Origin: Enchytraeus crypticus
Lineage: Eukaryota > Annelida > Clitellata > Enchytraeida > Enchytraeidae
Reading direction: 5' to 3'
NCBI GenBank assembly: GCA_905160935.1
Contig: CAJHZI010000418.1
Location: 93,501-157,500, forward strand
DNA: 64,000 nucleotides
A model generated the notes under the pieces. That model ran no database searches and had not been told where the DNA came from. It saw only the letters and a list, made by a program, of their open reading frames with translations. Below are positions 8,790 to 19,075 of the stretch, one piece after another. Made by a program: the position numbers and the translations under genes. Positions within the stretch are counted from its first letter, which is position 1, and each line of letters begins with the position of its first letter.

Positions 8790-11573
8790 ATTTTTTAGCG
8801 GATCTATCCCAAAATGTAGTAATGTCTGCCTTTTACATTCAGTATTATGGCTGTACAATGATTTATAATGAACACTGTCTACTGCCGTCACTTGTAATGT
8901 ATGAAAAATTAGAGAAGAAATATTGTAATAAAAGATATACACCTTGAGAAGCCTTAAAAATTTGGATGTTTCTAACAAGATTTTGTCTTTCTCCAGCAGA
9001 ACTTGATCGACAGAATTCTTGAAGTAATTACGTTACGAAGTTATTTTCTAGAAAAAGGAACATCGATTAAGATTTTAGGTCTTCATAGTGAGACCTTCAA
9101 AGCATTTTATTCAAGAATTTTGCAGACATTTCTCGAATAGAACCATTGAACAATTTAGGTTATATTTAATACTATGCGAAAAAATATATGAGTTACACCA
9201 ATCACTTAAGTGTTCAATAATGACAGTGATACTGATAGTGATGATGATGATGATGATAATAATAATAATATTAATAATTGGATAAATTAGATATATTCTG
9301 CTAAGCACGTTAAAAGTCGATAAATCTAAGGCTAAATCTTATAATTTAGAATCCTTAATTTAAATTCATATTCATTATGTCATTCATAAATTCATGTACA
9401 AACGCCGGTTTCAGAAACGCATATTTCATATTTTACGTAAAATTTGACTTCACAGCGTAATTGCCTCGTGGCTCCAGTGTTTAAGAATTATTTAATCAAA
9501 TTTTGAATGCATAACATTCTACATAAACGTCAGCACGGAATTGTTTTACCACGTCATAGTCAGCTGCAGGGATTGCAGAATCAAGCTATGTCTTCGGTCG
9601 TTGGCTCCTATTCATTCGCACCGTTCAGTGCATACATTTCTTTTACTTCGCTTTATCGTGTGTAAGTAGGTCATATGATTTAAATTTGTTGCTAAATCAG
9701 TAATAAACATAAAACGTAGGTTGACTAATAGCTAATTAGAGAGAATTTAATTAGTTAGATAAGCAAAATCATCTATTGAAATATCGTACAAAGTGTAGTT
9801 TCCTGACATTTAAAATGTATAAAATAAATCTAAAAATAATTGCTGCGACCTTACTGCTTTACTCTAACGAGTATTGTCATCAAAATGTCATCTAGAAGTA
9901 GCCGGAAATGTGAAGTAGGAATTAAGTCATGTAGAGATTGAGAAAATGGAAAGAGAATATTATTAGCATTTTAGCTGTAAGCTTCAATGAAGTAGTTTTT
10001 AACTTTAAAACTGCTAGACTGGCATGAAAACCTCGACGATAAATAAAAATTTACATAATTAATCAATTTGCATTATAGTCAGTTTACTCTAGAGAAAAGA
10101 GTAAATTATTGTCTATATCTCTCTTTTCTAATGTAAATTAAAAACTATATATCACCTTTTATTTTAATTCTGCAACCAGAATTCTAACTTTTTCTGCCAC
10201 TGATCTATGCTAAATTAATGACAGTGATATACATGAAATTATGTATAATTAATTAAGTAATTCCTTCCTTCTTTTCTCTGTGTAACGTCACTTTGTGGAC
10301 ACCAGAGCAGCCTATTTTACATTCTGTCTCTTTTTCTTTCTCTCGCAATTAAATAATTGATATAAAAACAAATAAAATGGATGTGAGGAATGCAATGAGA
10401 GGTCATTTGAAGGACCTATTTCTCTCAGTACATTAAACTTTGATGAACGGATAGATCAGAATGAGTGATCTAAACAGTTTACCGAATACTCGATAGAGAT
10501 AATAGAACTAAATTAATGTATCAATATGTACACAGGGCCTGTCGTTCTAGAAAAATAATCAGAAATTGGAGTACAAAAACTTTAGTTGTATTCTGCTAAT
10601 ATCTCAGACACTTTGTCCTTTATACCATACCCCCTACACGATCTTATTGACACATTACACTGACACAGTGTCACTGACACAGTTTCACTGACACAATACA
10701 CTGACACAATATAACTGACACAATACACTGACACAGTTTCACTGACACAATACACTAATACAATACATTGGCACAATATACTGTCACAATACACTGATAC
10801 AATACATTGACACAATACACTGACACAGTATCACTGACACGTTACGCGTCAAGATCTCGCCCAACAGCTTCCATGCATTATCATTCGCACAATAGACTGC
10901 CAAGGTAGTTCATCTAAATAAGTCGTGAATGCTTGTATGTGCTGCATATCACTGAAGATAAAGTATTAACTTCAACCATTCGTCCACCCCGCTATAAGAG
11001 GGTCAGTGGAATTCACTTACCTATGAGAAGGACGAGATATTGTTCAATGGAAAGGAAATTGGAAATTGTGTGATTTGGTAACATAATGAAAACTGTGCAT
11101 CAACAAATGGAAACCTTGAGCCCAATTAAATAGTGCCTGATTAACATTTACCATGCCTAACAGAATTTGTGTAATTTTTCTAGGTGCTTTGCATGAACAT
11201 AAAAATATAAAATATGCATGTAGGCCACGTGGTAGTGACTTGTGGAATATGTACCATTGATTTCGTCTCTTTTAGTTTTGCTAAAGTCCAATAACAATTT
11301 TAAAGTTTCATATCTGAGACCTCTAACGCCTATTTTTGGTTCAATATGTACGCATTCTGCATTGCATTTATTTATATAAATTAATACAATTTCGTGTAGT
11401 TTTAGTGTCATTAAATTATAGATGCCTTATTATTTTCAGGAAACTTCCTTTGATTGAAAGATTGAATATATGGAAGTTCTTTAGAAATTTAATTGCATAG
11501 CGTATAGAGTAGTGAAGAGTTTTATAAACTGTTGCCTGGTTCAGTTTGTATTCCTGCTTGAGGATCTCCTACA
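8790..11573. other. Gene-free stretch upstream of GPCR A
   Basis: Apart from a (atg)n/(ata)n microsatellite at 9236-9283 and the minisatellite at 10640-10845, no exon, RNA gene or clear transposon is visible. The promoter and 5' untranslated region of GPCR A should lie at its right end, but I see no convincing TATA box or initiator that can be told apart from AT-rich background. Confidence 0.5.
10640..10845. repeat. cactgacacaata-type minisatellite
   Basis: A 12-13 base unit (cactgacacaata, with variants tttcactgacaca and tacactgatacaa) repeats about 15 times with higher-order grouping of variants. Its translation (MCQCIVSVYC-like) is an artefact. Confidence 0.9.
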
Positions 11574-11962
11574 ATGAACTCACTCAACCACTCCGCTGTT
11601 TGGGAGGAAATCGGTTATGATTATAAAGATCTCCATAGTCATCAGCAGGACCCGAACAATATAGTGGGGAAAGTCGGTGGCTCTATAACCATACTGTTGA
11701 TAGTGGTCGGAGTTTTGGGTAACTTCCAGGTGTTGGTGTTGATAGCTCGGTGTCCCAGACTTCACCGGTCCTACAACGCCTTCATCGCCTCCCTGTCTCT
11801 ATCTGATCTCATCTTCAACTCCTGCATGATGCCGTTCTACGTCGACTCTTATTTCCACAGGGCTTGGAGGTTCTCGCATGTTCTCTGTCAGATCCACACG
11901 TTCTTTGGAGCCATGGTGCTCATGTCCAGCGGTCTCCATGTTGGTCTCATCGCCATCAACAG
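11574..11962 (+). CDS. GPCR A, exon 1: N-terminus to TM3 (rhodopsin class, NRY type)
   Basis: This is the first coding exon of a seven-transmembrane receptor (721 aa with exon 2). Residues 1-35 are extracellular, with a glycosylation sequon at Asn5 (NHS). TM1 (about 36-58) carries the conserved Asn50 in GVLGN. TM2 has Asp78 in LSLSDL. Cys105 opens TM3 and should pair with Cys184 in exon 2. The exon closes IAINR, where NRY replaces DRY. It stops in the Arg130 codon at aacag/gtag, a phase-2 donor. The ATG at 11574 gives a plausible short N-terminus. The TM segments match gene C almost perfectly. The family resembles melatonin / Tre1-moody / GPR84-like receptors, which also use NRY; the ligand is unknown. 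Confidence 0.88.
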
Positions 11963-12011
11963 GTAGCTTCTGCGTTTATTTTCTAAACAAAGGATTAAAA
12001 TAAATAAGGGT

Positions 12012-12100
12012 TGAAGTTTAACGTTAATTTCCTCATCCCGAGTTGATGTTAAGGACGCCCCAGCAGCACATATTAGTGTAAAGTGGATCAAAATCACCAA
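12012..12100 (-). mobile_element. L2-like LINE 3'-end fragment inside the GPCR A intron
   Basis: On the minus strand it reads as the LINE 3' end (tgaggaaattaacgttaaac tail, with a ggcgtcc block before it). The orthologous insertion is present at the same distance from exon 1 in gene C (60690-60785), so it was inserted before the A/C exon-1 duplication. Confidence 0.6.
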
Positions 12101-12176
12101 ATTAATTTGAGAGACATCTTTTTAAGAGAAAAAGTGCTTTGAATTGTTTATTTAACTATTTTAAATATAATAGGCT

Positions 12177-12244
<68 letters not shown>

Positions 12245-12703
12245 CTATATGTATTAAACGTTCTGATTTTATCTTATCAATGATTCCATCAATAAGAATG
12301 TCCATCACAATATGTAATCATAATGCAAATTGTAAATTAGGGGACAAAATTTATGTTTGAAAAGTGTTTCACTTTTCACAGTAAGAAATGAAAGCTCATC
12401 AGAGCTATCCATTGATTAAGAGGTTGATCCCGTTACATACGCTAATCATTTTCCTGAACTTAATGTTATATTTAGCTTTATTACTGAGATGGTATTACCA
12501 CATTACCATTCTCAGCTTATTTATTTCGTCTTTAGGCTCTTTTACTGCAATTTATTATGTGCCAATTCTTCAGTTGCACGAGCGCAATCCGAGATATTCT
12601 ACAGCTATGTTAATAAAGTAACTGCAATATTACAGAAATATGCTGTTACCAAAACATTGACCTACTTCAATGAGTTTATATATCACACAGATACTTAGAT
12701 ATT

Positions 12704-12818
12704 TAGATACTCGACCGCGGATCAGTATGTACGGGGTCAAATCCTGGGCTCGCCTGTCACTTACATCGAATTCGAGTTAGAAAACTGACGTTAACATTAG
12801 CTTTACCAGTCTTTTTGC
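12704..12818 (+). mobile_element. tRNA-derived SINE in GPCR A intron
   Basis: It has tactcgaccgcggatcagta, B box ggggtcaaatcc, the linker gtcacttacatcga, and the tail aaaactgacgttaacattag followed by ctttaccag. The head is truncated. Confidence 0.75.
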
Positions 12819-13071
12819 AGCATTAATTATATATAATATAAAATACAAACGCATTGTCGCAGATATAGGTGGTTGGATCGGCGACAAATAAAATGTGCCT
12901 TAATTTCTTACTATAATAGATACTAATATCTGCTTGAGTGAAATTTATGTCTAATTCATACTATTTAAATTTAATGCTATATTTTTAAATAGGTTATCGA
13001 TCCTATTCAATAATTGGCAACTACTTTGTGAACGTAATTTAATCTTCAGTTTGTGGAACAGTAGTGAAGGT

Positions 13072-13146
13072 TTAAAATCCGGTGCTCTGTCAGTTACTGA
13101 TATGCCTTCGAGATAGGAAACTGACGTTAAACTAGTATTTTGCTTT
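13072..13146 (+). mobile_element. SINE 3' half in GPCR A intron
   Basis: B-box-like ggtttaaaatccgg, then gtcagttactgatatgcctt and tail aggaaactgacgttaaacta with a T-rich end. The tRNA head is lost. Confidence 0.6.
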
Positions 13147-13243
13147 TAGGCTCAATCTTTTTCGCTGGGCATGAACTTAGCACTAATGCTGTCACCAAAG
13201 AACTATTTTTACCTCTAATACTAAGAAAATACTGTATGAATAT

Positions 13244-13274
<31 letters not shown>

Positions 13275-13539
13275 ATATTATATATATACTGTATTGTATA
13301 TACAGTATATCTTATATAGTACATTTTTTGTTAATACTGATATCTGAGATAATGCATTTTATATATTATGATATATTATATAAAATAACCTATTAATACT
13401 CTTTGTAATTTGCCAAACCTAATTACACATACAAGTATACGTGTACTTGTAATGTAAGGTGCTTACTGTATGGTACTTTATAATATGCCTATTTCTGTAA
13501 ACAATAAATATTAAATAGTACAATTCGACACTTTACTCG

Positions 13540-13660
13540 GTAAGATATTCGACCGCGGATCAGAATGTGCGGGGTTCAAATCCTGGGCTCACCCGTCATT
13601 GACATCGCTGTTGAGTGAGGAATCTGACGTTAACATTAGCTTTACCGGCTTTTTTATTAA
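13540..13660 (+). mobile_element. tRNA-derived SINE just upstream of GPCR A exon 2
   Basis: ctcggtaagatattcgaccg, a consensus B box (gggttcaaatcc), cccgtcattgacatcgct and the tail gtgaggaatctgacgttaac are all present. It ends only about 40 bases before the exon 2 acceptor, so it may overlap the branch-point region. Confidence 0.78.
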
Positions 13661-13699
13661 TCTACTGCAATTCTAACGTTACACTGTGTATTTTGACAG

Positions 13700-15476
13700 A
13701 TACCTGCTCATAGTGCACCGATCGCTCTATTCCCGTTTCTCATCCCGTGCCGCCATATTCCTCCAGGTGGCTCTCGTATGGATCGCCTCCTTCCTCTGCG
13801 TCCTGCCCGGGATCCTAGGCTTCCAGGCACAGGTCGGCTACTCCGACCAGGTGGGACGCTGCAATTATCTCCGCCAGGAATCCAAGGCCACATTAGCTTC
13901 CATCTTTACGATTGGATTCTTCATTCCATGCCTCCTGATGTTTTACTGCTACCTGCGCATCTGGATTAAAGTCCTGAAGAGTGGACTGAGAATCGTTTCT
14001 CACAACTCTACTCAACGAGCTGAGAGATGTGTGGGAAGTCACAATAAAGTATCCAGCAATCTGGATCAGGAGAAGATACAGGTATCGGGAAATAGATTGG
14101 ATGTATGTAGGTATAAAAGTAATGTTACTCCGAGATCCGGTTTGGAGTCTCATTCCGGATTGAGCGTTCAGTCAATTGAGGAGGAAGGCAGTCACTCAAT
14201 TGCACGTGATTCCTTGAGATTTCATCTCACTGTCGATCCGCTCAAAGTGGGAAAGGACTCCGAAGAAGTACAGACAGAATCTCTCATGGCCCGTCATGAG
14301 GTACCTAGGAACAATGACAGTAGAAGCAGTCATGAGGAAACAACGAACAATGACAGTAGGAGCAGTCATGAGGAAACAAGGAACAATGACAGTAGAAACA
14401 GTCACGAGGAAACAAGGAACACTGACAGTAGGAGCAATCATGAGGAAACAAGGAACAATGACAATAGGAGCAGTCATGAGGCAACTAGGAACAATGACAG
14501 TAGGAGCAGCTCTGATACAGTAAGAATCGTGGCGTCAAAGCGACTCGATCTGCCTGAATTTTCAGTAAATTGCTTAAATCCCAATCAGATGGTCACGAAG
14601 AATCTTAATTCGAAAAGCGTGGAAGTTATTGGGCAATCCGATGGAAGTAACTTAGAAGACTCAGATGTATCGGGGCATAAATCTACCCTTACGAAGTCAA
14701 ATTCGTACCTAAATCTTGGAAATAAAATGATGTTAAGCGTATTTTCACCCAAATCTAGTTTTCGAGTAATTCGTCATCCAAAAGTGCTGCGAAGACAGCC
14801 AATCAGTTTCGAGCATCAGTCTTCCTCCGTTGAAAGTGTGATTGACAAAACTAAAACACGGAACGAAGTTTTTCCATCTGGGAAACAGGATAATTTTCCA
14901 TATGAAGAAGCAGAAATTGTGATGAAGACAATACAGCCAAATTCACAATCACACATGAGTAATCAAATACCTGAAAAATGCGTCATTCAAACTTCTCAAT
15001 CTGTAGTAAATGAACTGAAAGAATGCTACAATCAACGTCTAACAACAACTACGAATAAAGAGCATGACCATAAAGAAAGGTTTGATAATTCCACGAGGAA
15101 CAGAAGCATAATAGCGGACCTACTCCGAAGCCCGTCCAACAATTCAACTCATCGTTTTCCAGGATCTTCCTTTTTTAAAGGAACCACAAATCCGATTTCT
15201 CGCAAAATAAGCGGAAGTCGTTCAAGGTTTAATTCAATCAGGATGATATTTGTGATATTCGTCACTTTTTTCGTCACCTATTTGCCGTTCACTGGCATTA
15301 ACATGTTTGCCAACAGTGATAATCTAAATAGAAACTGGTATATGATTACTTCGTTGAATTTCTGGGCTGGATCCTGCGTGAATCCTATTATTTATGGAAT
15401 TATGAATGAACAGTTTCGAAACGGATATCTAGAGTTGTTCAGCATTGTGACGAGAAGATTGAAGACAATATATTAA
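13700..15476 (+). CDS. GPCR A, exon 2: TM4-TM7 with ~420-aa third intracellular loop
   Basis: The exon starts at tttgacag/a, completing Arg130, then Tyr131 and LLIVHRSLY (second intracellular loop). TM4 has Trp157, and the second extracellular loop has Cys184 (VGRCNY). TM5 has Pro206 and Tyr214 (FYCYLRIW). The third intracellular loop spans about 222-640, far longer than the usual 20-100 residues, and contains a 12-aa repeat (14310-14525). TM6 has TYLP (Pro659), where Tyr657 replaces the usual CWxP toggle tryptophan. TM7 ends NPIIYGIMN (Asn691-Tyr695), and then a short tail (to 721) has EQFRNGY. The TM-coding parts are GC-rich and the loop AT-rich. Signalling through a G protein is inferred from class only. 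Confidence 0.9.
14310..14525 (+). repeat. In-frame 36-bp coding repeat (12 aa x 6) in GPCR A loop 3
   Basis: Six copies of a 12-residue unit close to NNDSRSSHEETR lie head to tail. They are polar, acidic/basic mixed and rich in Ser and Asn. Copy number is in frame, so length changes leave the receptor frame intact. There is no hydrophobic content; it is most likely disordered, with many Ser/Thr available for phosphorylation (inference). Confidence 0.95.
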
Positions 15477-17340
15477 CTGAACGCAGACTTCCATTAGTTT
15501 GCATTGTGCTACTTTGAAGGCAATGAACTATAAACTTTATTTTCTTTAAAAAACCTACAACGTTGGTAATTACAATACAGGCTAAGTTGAGAGTTCGGAA
15601 GTTGCAGATCCCGAGAAAGTTGAGAAAGATTGTTGGATGGGTTCTATTTGAGAAGATATAGTCACAGAATTACAAATAATCATACAATTATTGTAATTAT
15701 ACCGTTAAATAGCTTCAGAAATGGTTTCGTGGTGTAGTACTTCCAAGAGATTTTGGAAGTACTACACCAAGCAACGCTTAAACGAGTATCTCATTTTATG
15801 AGTAAAACAAAATACTTTTATCGCTTTAAAAATCAATTGTAGAAGTTAGCTATACTAATCTATGTGCAGTTAATTAACGAGACGAGAACTTAACGGTGAC
15901 TCTAACTTAAAAACCGATTATACAAGATTGACGTGATTTTGAAACTTAGGCGACTTTTAGAATAGAACTTTAGTAAAACGGAGAAAGATTTATGCGTGGC
16001 TTGAAGAGATGAAATTGAAAACTTGGAGAGCTCGGTCTTTATAATTTATCCCGAATCATCTTATGGACTCCGAACCGCATAATTTTACTTAGACACTGCA
16101 AAAATAGATATTTTAATTCAGCCAGTTGATCGGTGCACCGAGTTCTTTGTGGGAAAATTTTTCAGATTAAAGTCAATAACTTTAAGGCACTTTCTCTTCT
16201 CGGACACCCTGTATTATGTTAGGCTAAAGAGCTTTTATAACCCGAAAATTTCTATAGCAGTGTCACGGTGGTTGACCGGACTTTCAGACTGCTTTCATTT
16301 CATTGTAAGTCGTATCATTGCTGTTAGTAGCGTTTGCTGGCTTCAAGCTCCGATACATTATTAAACCTAATCATTATTGTAGACTGAACTGAGATTAGAA
16401 CTCAGAACACTTGCTTTCAAGAAGATAACTCCAGACATTACGCCATTTCCATTCCCCAGATGTTTTGAAGGTTTAAGCTAGGTACTTTACATGTAGCGAG
16501 GATCATTGAGAGGTTTACTTTAATATTTCTTAAGTATTAAAGTATAGGTAAATAAGCATTATAGGCCTAAGTCTTCAGTAATAGATTAGTTGAACATTTT
16601 GCGGAAAAGTAATAATATATATCCTCATGACATCCGGTAGCAACCTGAAAGGTAATAGTATGCTGTTGCTATATTTATCTTATGTAATGGAAAGAGGAGG
16701 AATATTTCCGCTCTGCTAAACCATAATTTATGTGTAACAAGTGGTGTGCCAATTTGTATAGAATTAACTTGAATTGACTAAACACTACGGTGACCAGACA
16801 ATAATCTGAGTTAAGTAAATATTTTCTACTTCTTTGCCTATTTGTTTATTTACTTCATTCATTTGTAAATAATTTTTATGGTTTATACTTACTAATTGAA
16901 GCAGTTTAACGTTAGTCATTGGTAGGGAACAAATTTTTGCACTAGTTTGAAATCAGATGTGCCTACTAGAAATGGGATCTACTAAGCGTTGATTATACTA
17001 ATCCTGCAAAAACCTGACGAATGACAACAGTGAACGACATCGATCACTTTGGCGCTAATTCCCTGATCTCGATATTTATATTTTCCGCATTTTGTAGTTG
17101 CATTTAAATTTTTTGTTATTTTGGCAAAAAGCTTATTAACTTAACTAGTAGTTCAGCTTTTATGTGTATACTTGAAGTCTTTTACATTACTGTATTAGTT
17201 AAATTTAATTATAATATTATTTTCATACTACCGCAAATCTTCATTTTAAATTTTTCATGAAATAGACAAGGCGTAGTAAAATAAAATTATCCTGGCAGTA
17301 AATTATACTCAGTTACTAATTATACTTACTTCATAATAAT
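15477..17340. other. GPCR A 3' flank and gene-free stretch
   Basis: The 3' untranslated region of GPCR A should start here; I see no clear canonical polyadenylation signal close to the stop. A perfect hairpin lies at 15731-15768. At 16385-16460 a reverse-strand tRNA-like string (gagattagaactcagaacac) may be an old SINE. No other coding or RNA feature is visible. Confidence 0.45.
15731..15768. other. Perfect 16-bp inverted repeat (hairpin) downstream of GPCR A
   Basis: ggtgtagtacttccaa is followed by the 6-base loop gagatt and then its exact complement ttggaagtactacacc. It lies 255 bases after the GPCR A stop and could sit in the 3' untranslated region as a stable RNA stem. Confidence 0.85.
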
Positions 17341-17344
17341 GTCC

Positions 17345-17450
17345 AGTGTTTACTCCGGGTCACTAAAGAATGTAGCAACCATAGATTGCTCTGGTCGGAA
17401 GGGGCAACTAAACATTCGCTGAGGAAGGCAAACGGAAATCAAATTCACTA
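17345..17450 (+). mobile_element. Fragment of retroelement family X (5' part)
   Basis: tactccgggtcactaaagaa, cggaaggggcaactaaac and gctgaggaaggcaaacggaa match, with changes, the middle of the copies at 18085 and 54808. Confidence 0.5.
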
Positions 17451-17849
17451 CATGAAAGACTAAATTGGATGAATTAAAGTTAAGCCATTTCACTACATTA
17501 GATGTACAAATACCTTAACTTAAAGAGAAAATTTACTGGGATCTAGGAATGAGAATAAAGTTGCTTTTCCCATATTAATCTTAATGAATTTAGTATAAAT
17601 TTTAAGGGTTGTATGTCCGAATGGTAGCATATACTTGTATAGCTAAAAAACACATATGATCGAATCTAATCGGCCTCTCTCAATATACAGCTAAAGCAAA
17701 GTTTAACGTCAATTTCCTATATTGAAAGCATGTTGGTGAAGGTAGGGCACTGAATTTCAGCCCTATGTTTACTAATCCACAGTCTGAATATCTCCCGACT
17801 TGCTACCCGGTAGCATTTTACTATGTAGCTCATGTACTAAAGCTAAAAA

Positions 17850-17970
17850 TCGAATGTTATAGTCAGTTTCCGCTTCGATAGCGATGTCAGTGACGAGCGA
17901 GCCCAGGGATTTGAATCCCGCACATACTGATCCGCGATAGAAATATCATACCGACATCGCCACTGGCAAG
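17850..17970 (-). mobile_element. Full-length inverted tRNA-derived SINE
   Basis: On the minus strand it reads gccagtggcgatgtcggtat, a gatcagtatgtgcggg segment, a gattcaaatccctgg B box, gtcactgacatcgct and a degenerate tail (gaaactgac). It retains the A-box end that most local copies lack. Confidence 0.75.
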
Positions 17971-18084
17971 AGCACCCTGACAGTACCCTTGAGATATAGC
18001 GATTTTAAATTTAAGATAATTCTACATTGTGCCATTGTAATTTCGTTTTATTGTCTATTCCACAATTTATTCGTATACATGTAT

Positions 18085-18380
18085 GTTAGCCTATCGTGTT
18101 TTGGCCGGGCCAATGAATAATAGACCACCCTTTAGCTGCACGTGCCCTAAGAGGAGACAAAGCATAAACTGAGGAAGGCAACGGAAAACCACCTATTTGG
18201 CTATTTTTCCCAAACTATGAGCTACATATGACATGAGTAATGAGTAAGGCTTGGTCATTTGGGTGGGAATTGGTTTGTTGATCTATGGAGTGCTCTATAT
18301 GGAGCAGGAGAGCAGACTCGAGAGTATGAATAAATACCACGGACCTGCCGCTTGACAGAACACTATAGAGAGATTAGCTT
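18085..18380 (+). mobile_element. Retroelement family X copy
   Basis: It has gctgcacgtgccctaagagg, aaactgaggaaggcaacgga, ttgttgatctatggagtgct and a closing ggacctgccgcttgacagaa. The same order occurs at 54808-55175 and inverted at 58580-58860. It is about 290 bases, non-coding, and shares its gcacgtg...agaggcgac-like block with the (ATG)n-tailed family at 8546. Confidence 0.65.
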
Positions 18381-19075
18381 AATATGACTCGAGCTGCTGC
18401 AGTCGCATTCAATGAAAACCCTCAATTTCGTAATGTAGTCATCTAATCTTCAAGATGCCAATTAATCAAAATATTGTAAATTCCACTGACGGAAACTGTT
18501 TGACAGTTGCATAATTTAACGACTTCTGTCAGAACACCTGTCTTGTTCAAAATGTTCTTTCTTATATCAAAAGGCAGTTCATCTGGCATTCGAAAAATAG
18601 CGGAAATGCGATATTTTTAGATAGGCTACTATTTAGTTTAATTTATTTAAATTAAAAATAGAACAACGTCAATATATCGAGTAGATTATTTCTTTATTTG
18701 TCCATTTTGTTATTTTACTGTTTTTATTATTTTCTTTTCCATTCTTACATTATTTCGGCACAAATGAATTATCAGCTTAATATTTATCAGGTTTTTGAGT
18801 TCTAAGTTGATCACAGATAGTTTCTGGCTTCATAACATTAGGTTTTTCTTTAAACTTTATTAGTTTATTCACTTTTATACAAATTAAAATAAAGCTTTCA
18901 AATTCAGTAGTTCATTTTGTGGTCTAACAGGTAATAGCTGAAGAATTATAAAGTCAGATTCTTACGTATATTTGACTCCCCTAAGTTCGAGTCTAGGATC
19001 AGCAGATCAGAAAATAACTTTTTTCAGATTAAAATATGTTATAAAGAATGTTAAATATCATCATTGATGACCAGA

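Larger units (their letters stand above)
11963..13699 (+). other. Intron of GPCR A (phase 2), filled with retroelements
   Basis: The donor gtagct follows aacag at 11962 and the acceptor is ttttgacag at 13691-13699. The 1,737-base intron holds an inverted LINE-tail copy (12012-12100), a (TA)n run (12178-12240), three SINE copies (12704, 13072, 13540) and a second (TA)n at 13244-13272. The first ~190 bases resemble the start of the gene C intron, so they predate that duplication. Confidence 0.8.

Noticed and set aside
13686..13708. Reading through the GPCR A acceptor gives MYFDRY, which would restore a DRY motif
   Set aside because: The ttttgacag is the intron end. The same junction in B and C gives no DRY, and exon 1 supplies Asn-Arg. 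The match is a coincidence of the gacag acceptor.
14196..14523. Overlapping frames on both strands within GPCR A loop repeat (e.g. GTMTVGAVMRKQ repeats)
   Set aside because: They are shadow frames of the 36-bp coding repeat; the receptor frame is continuous with TM4-TM7.
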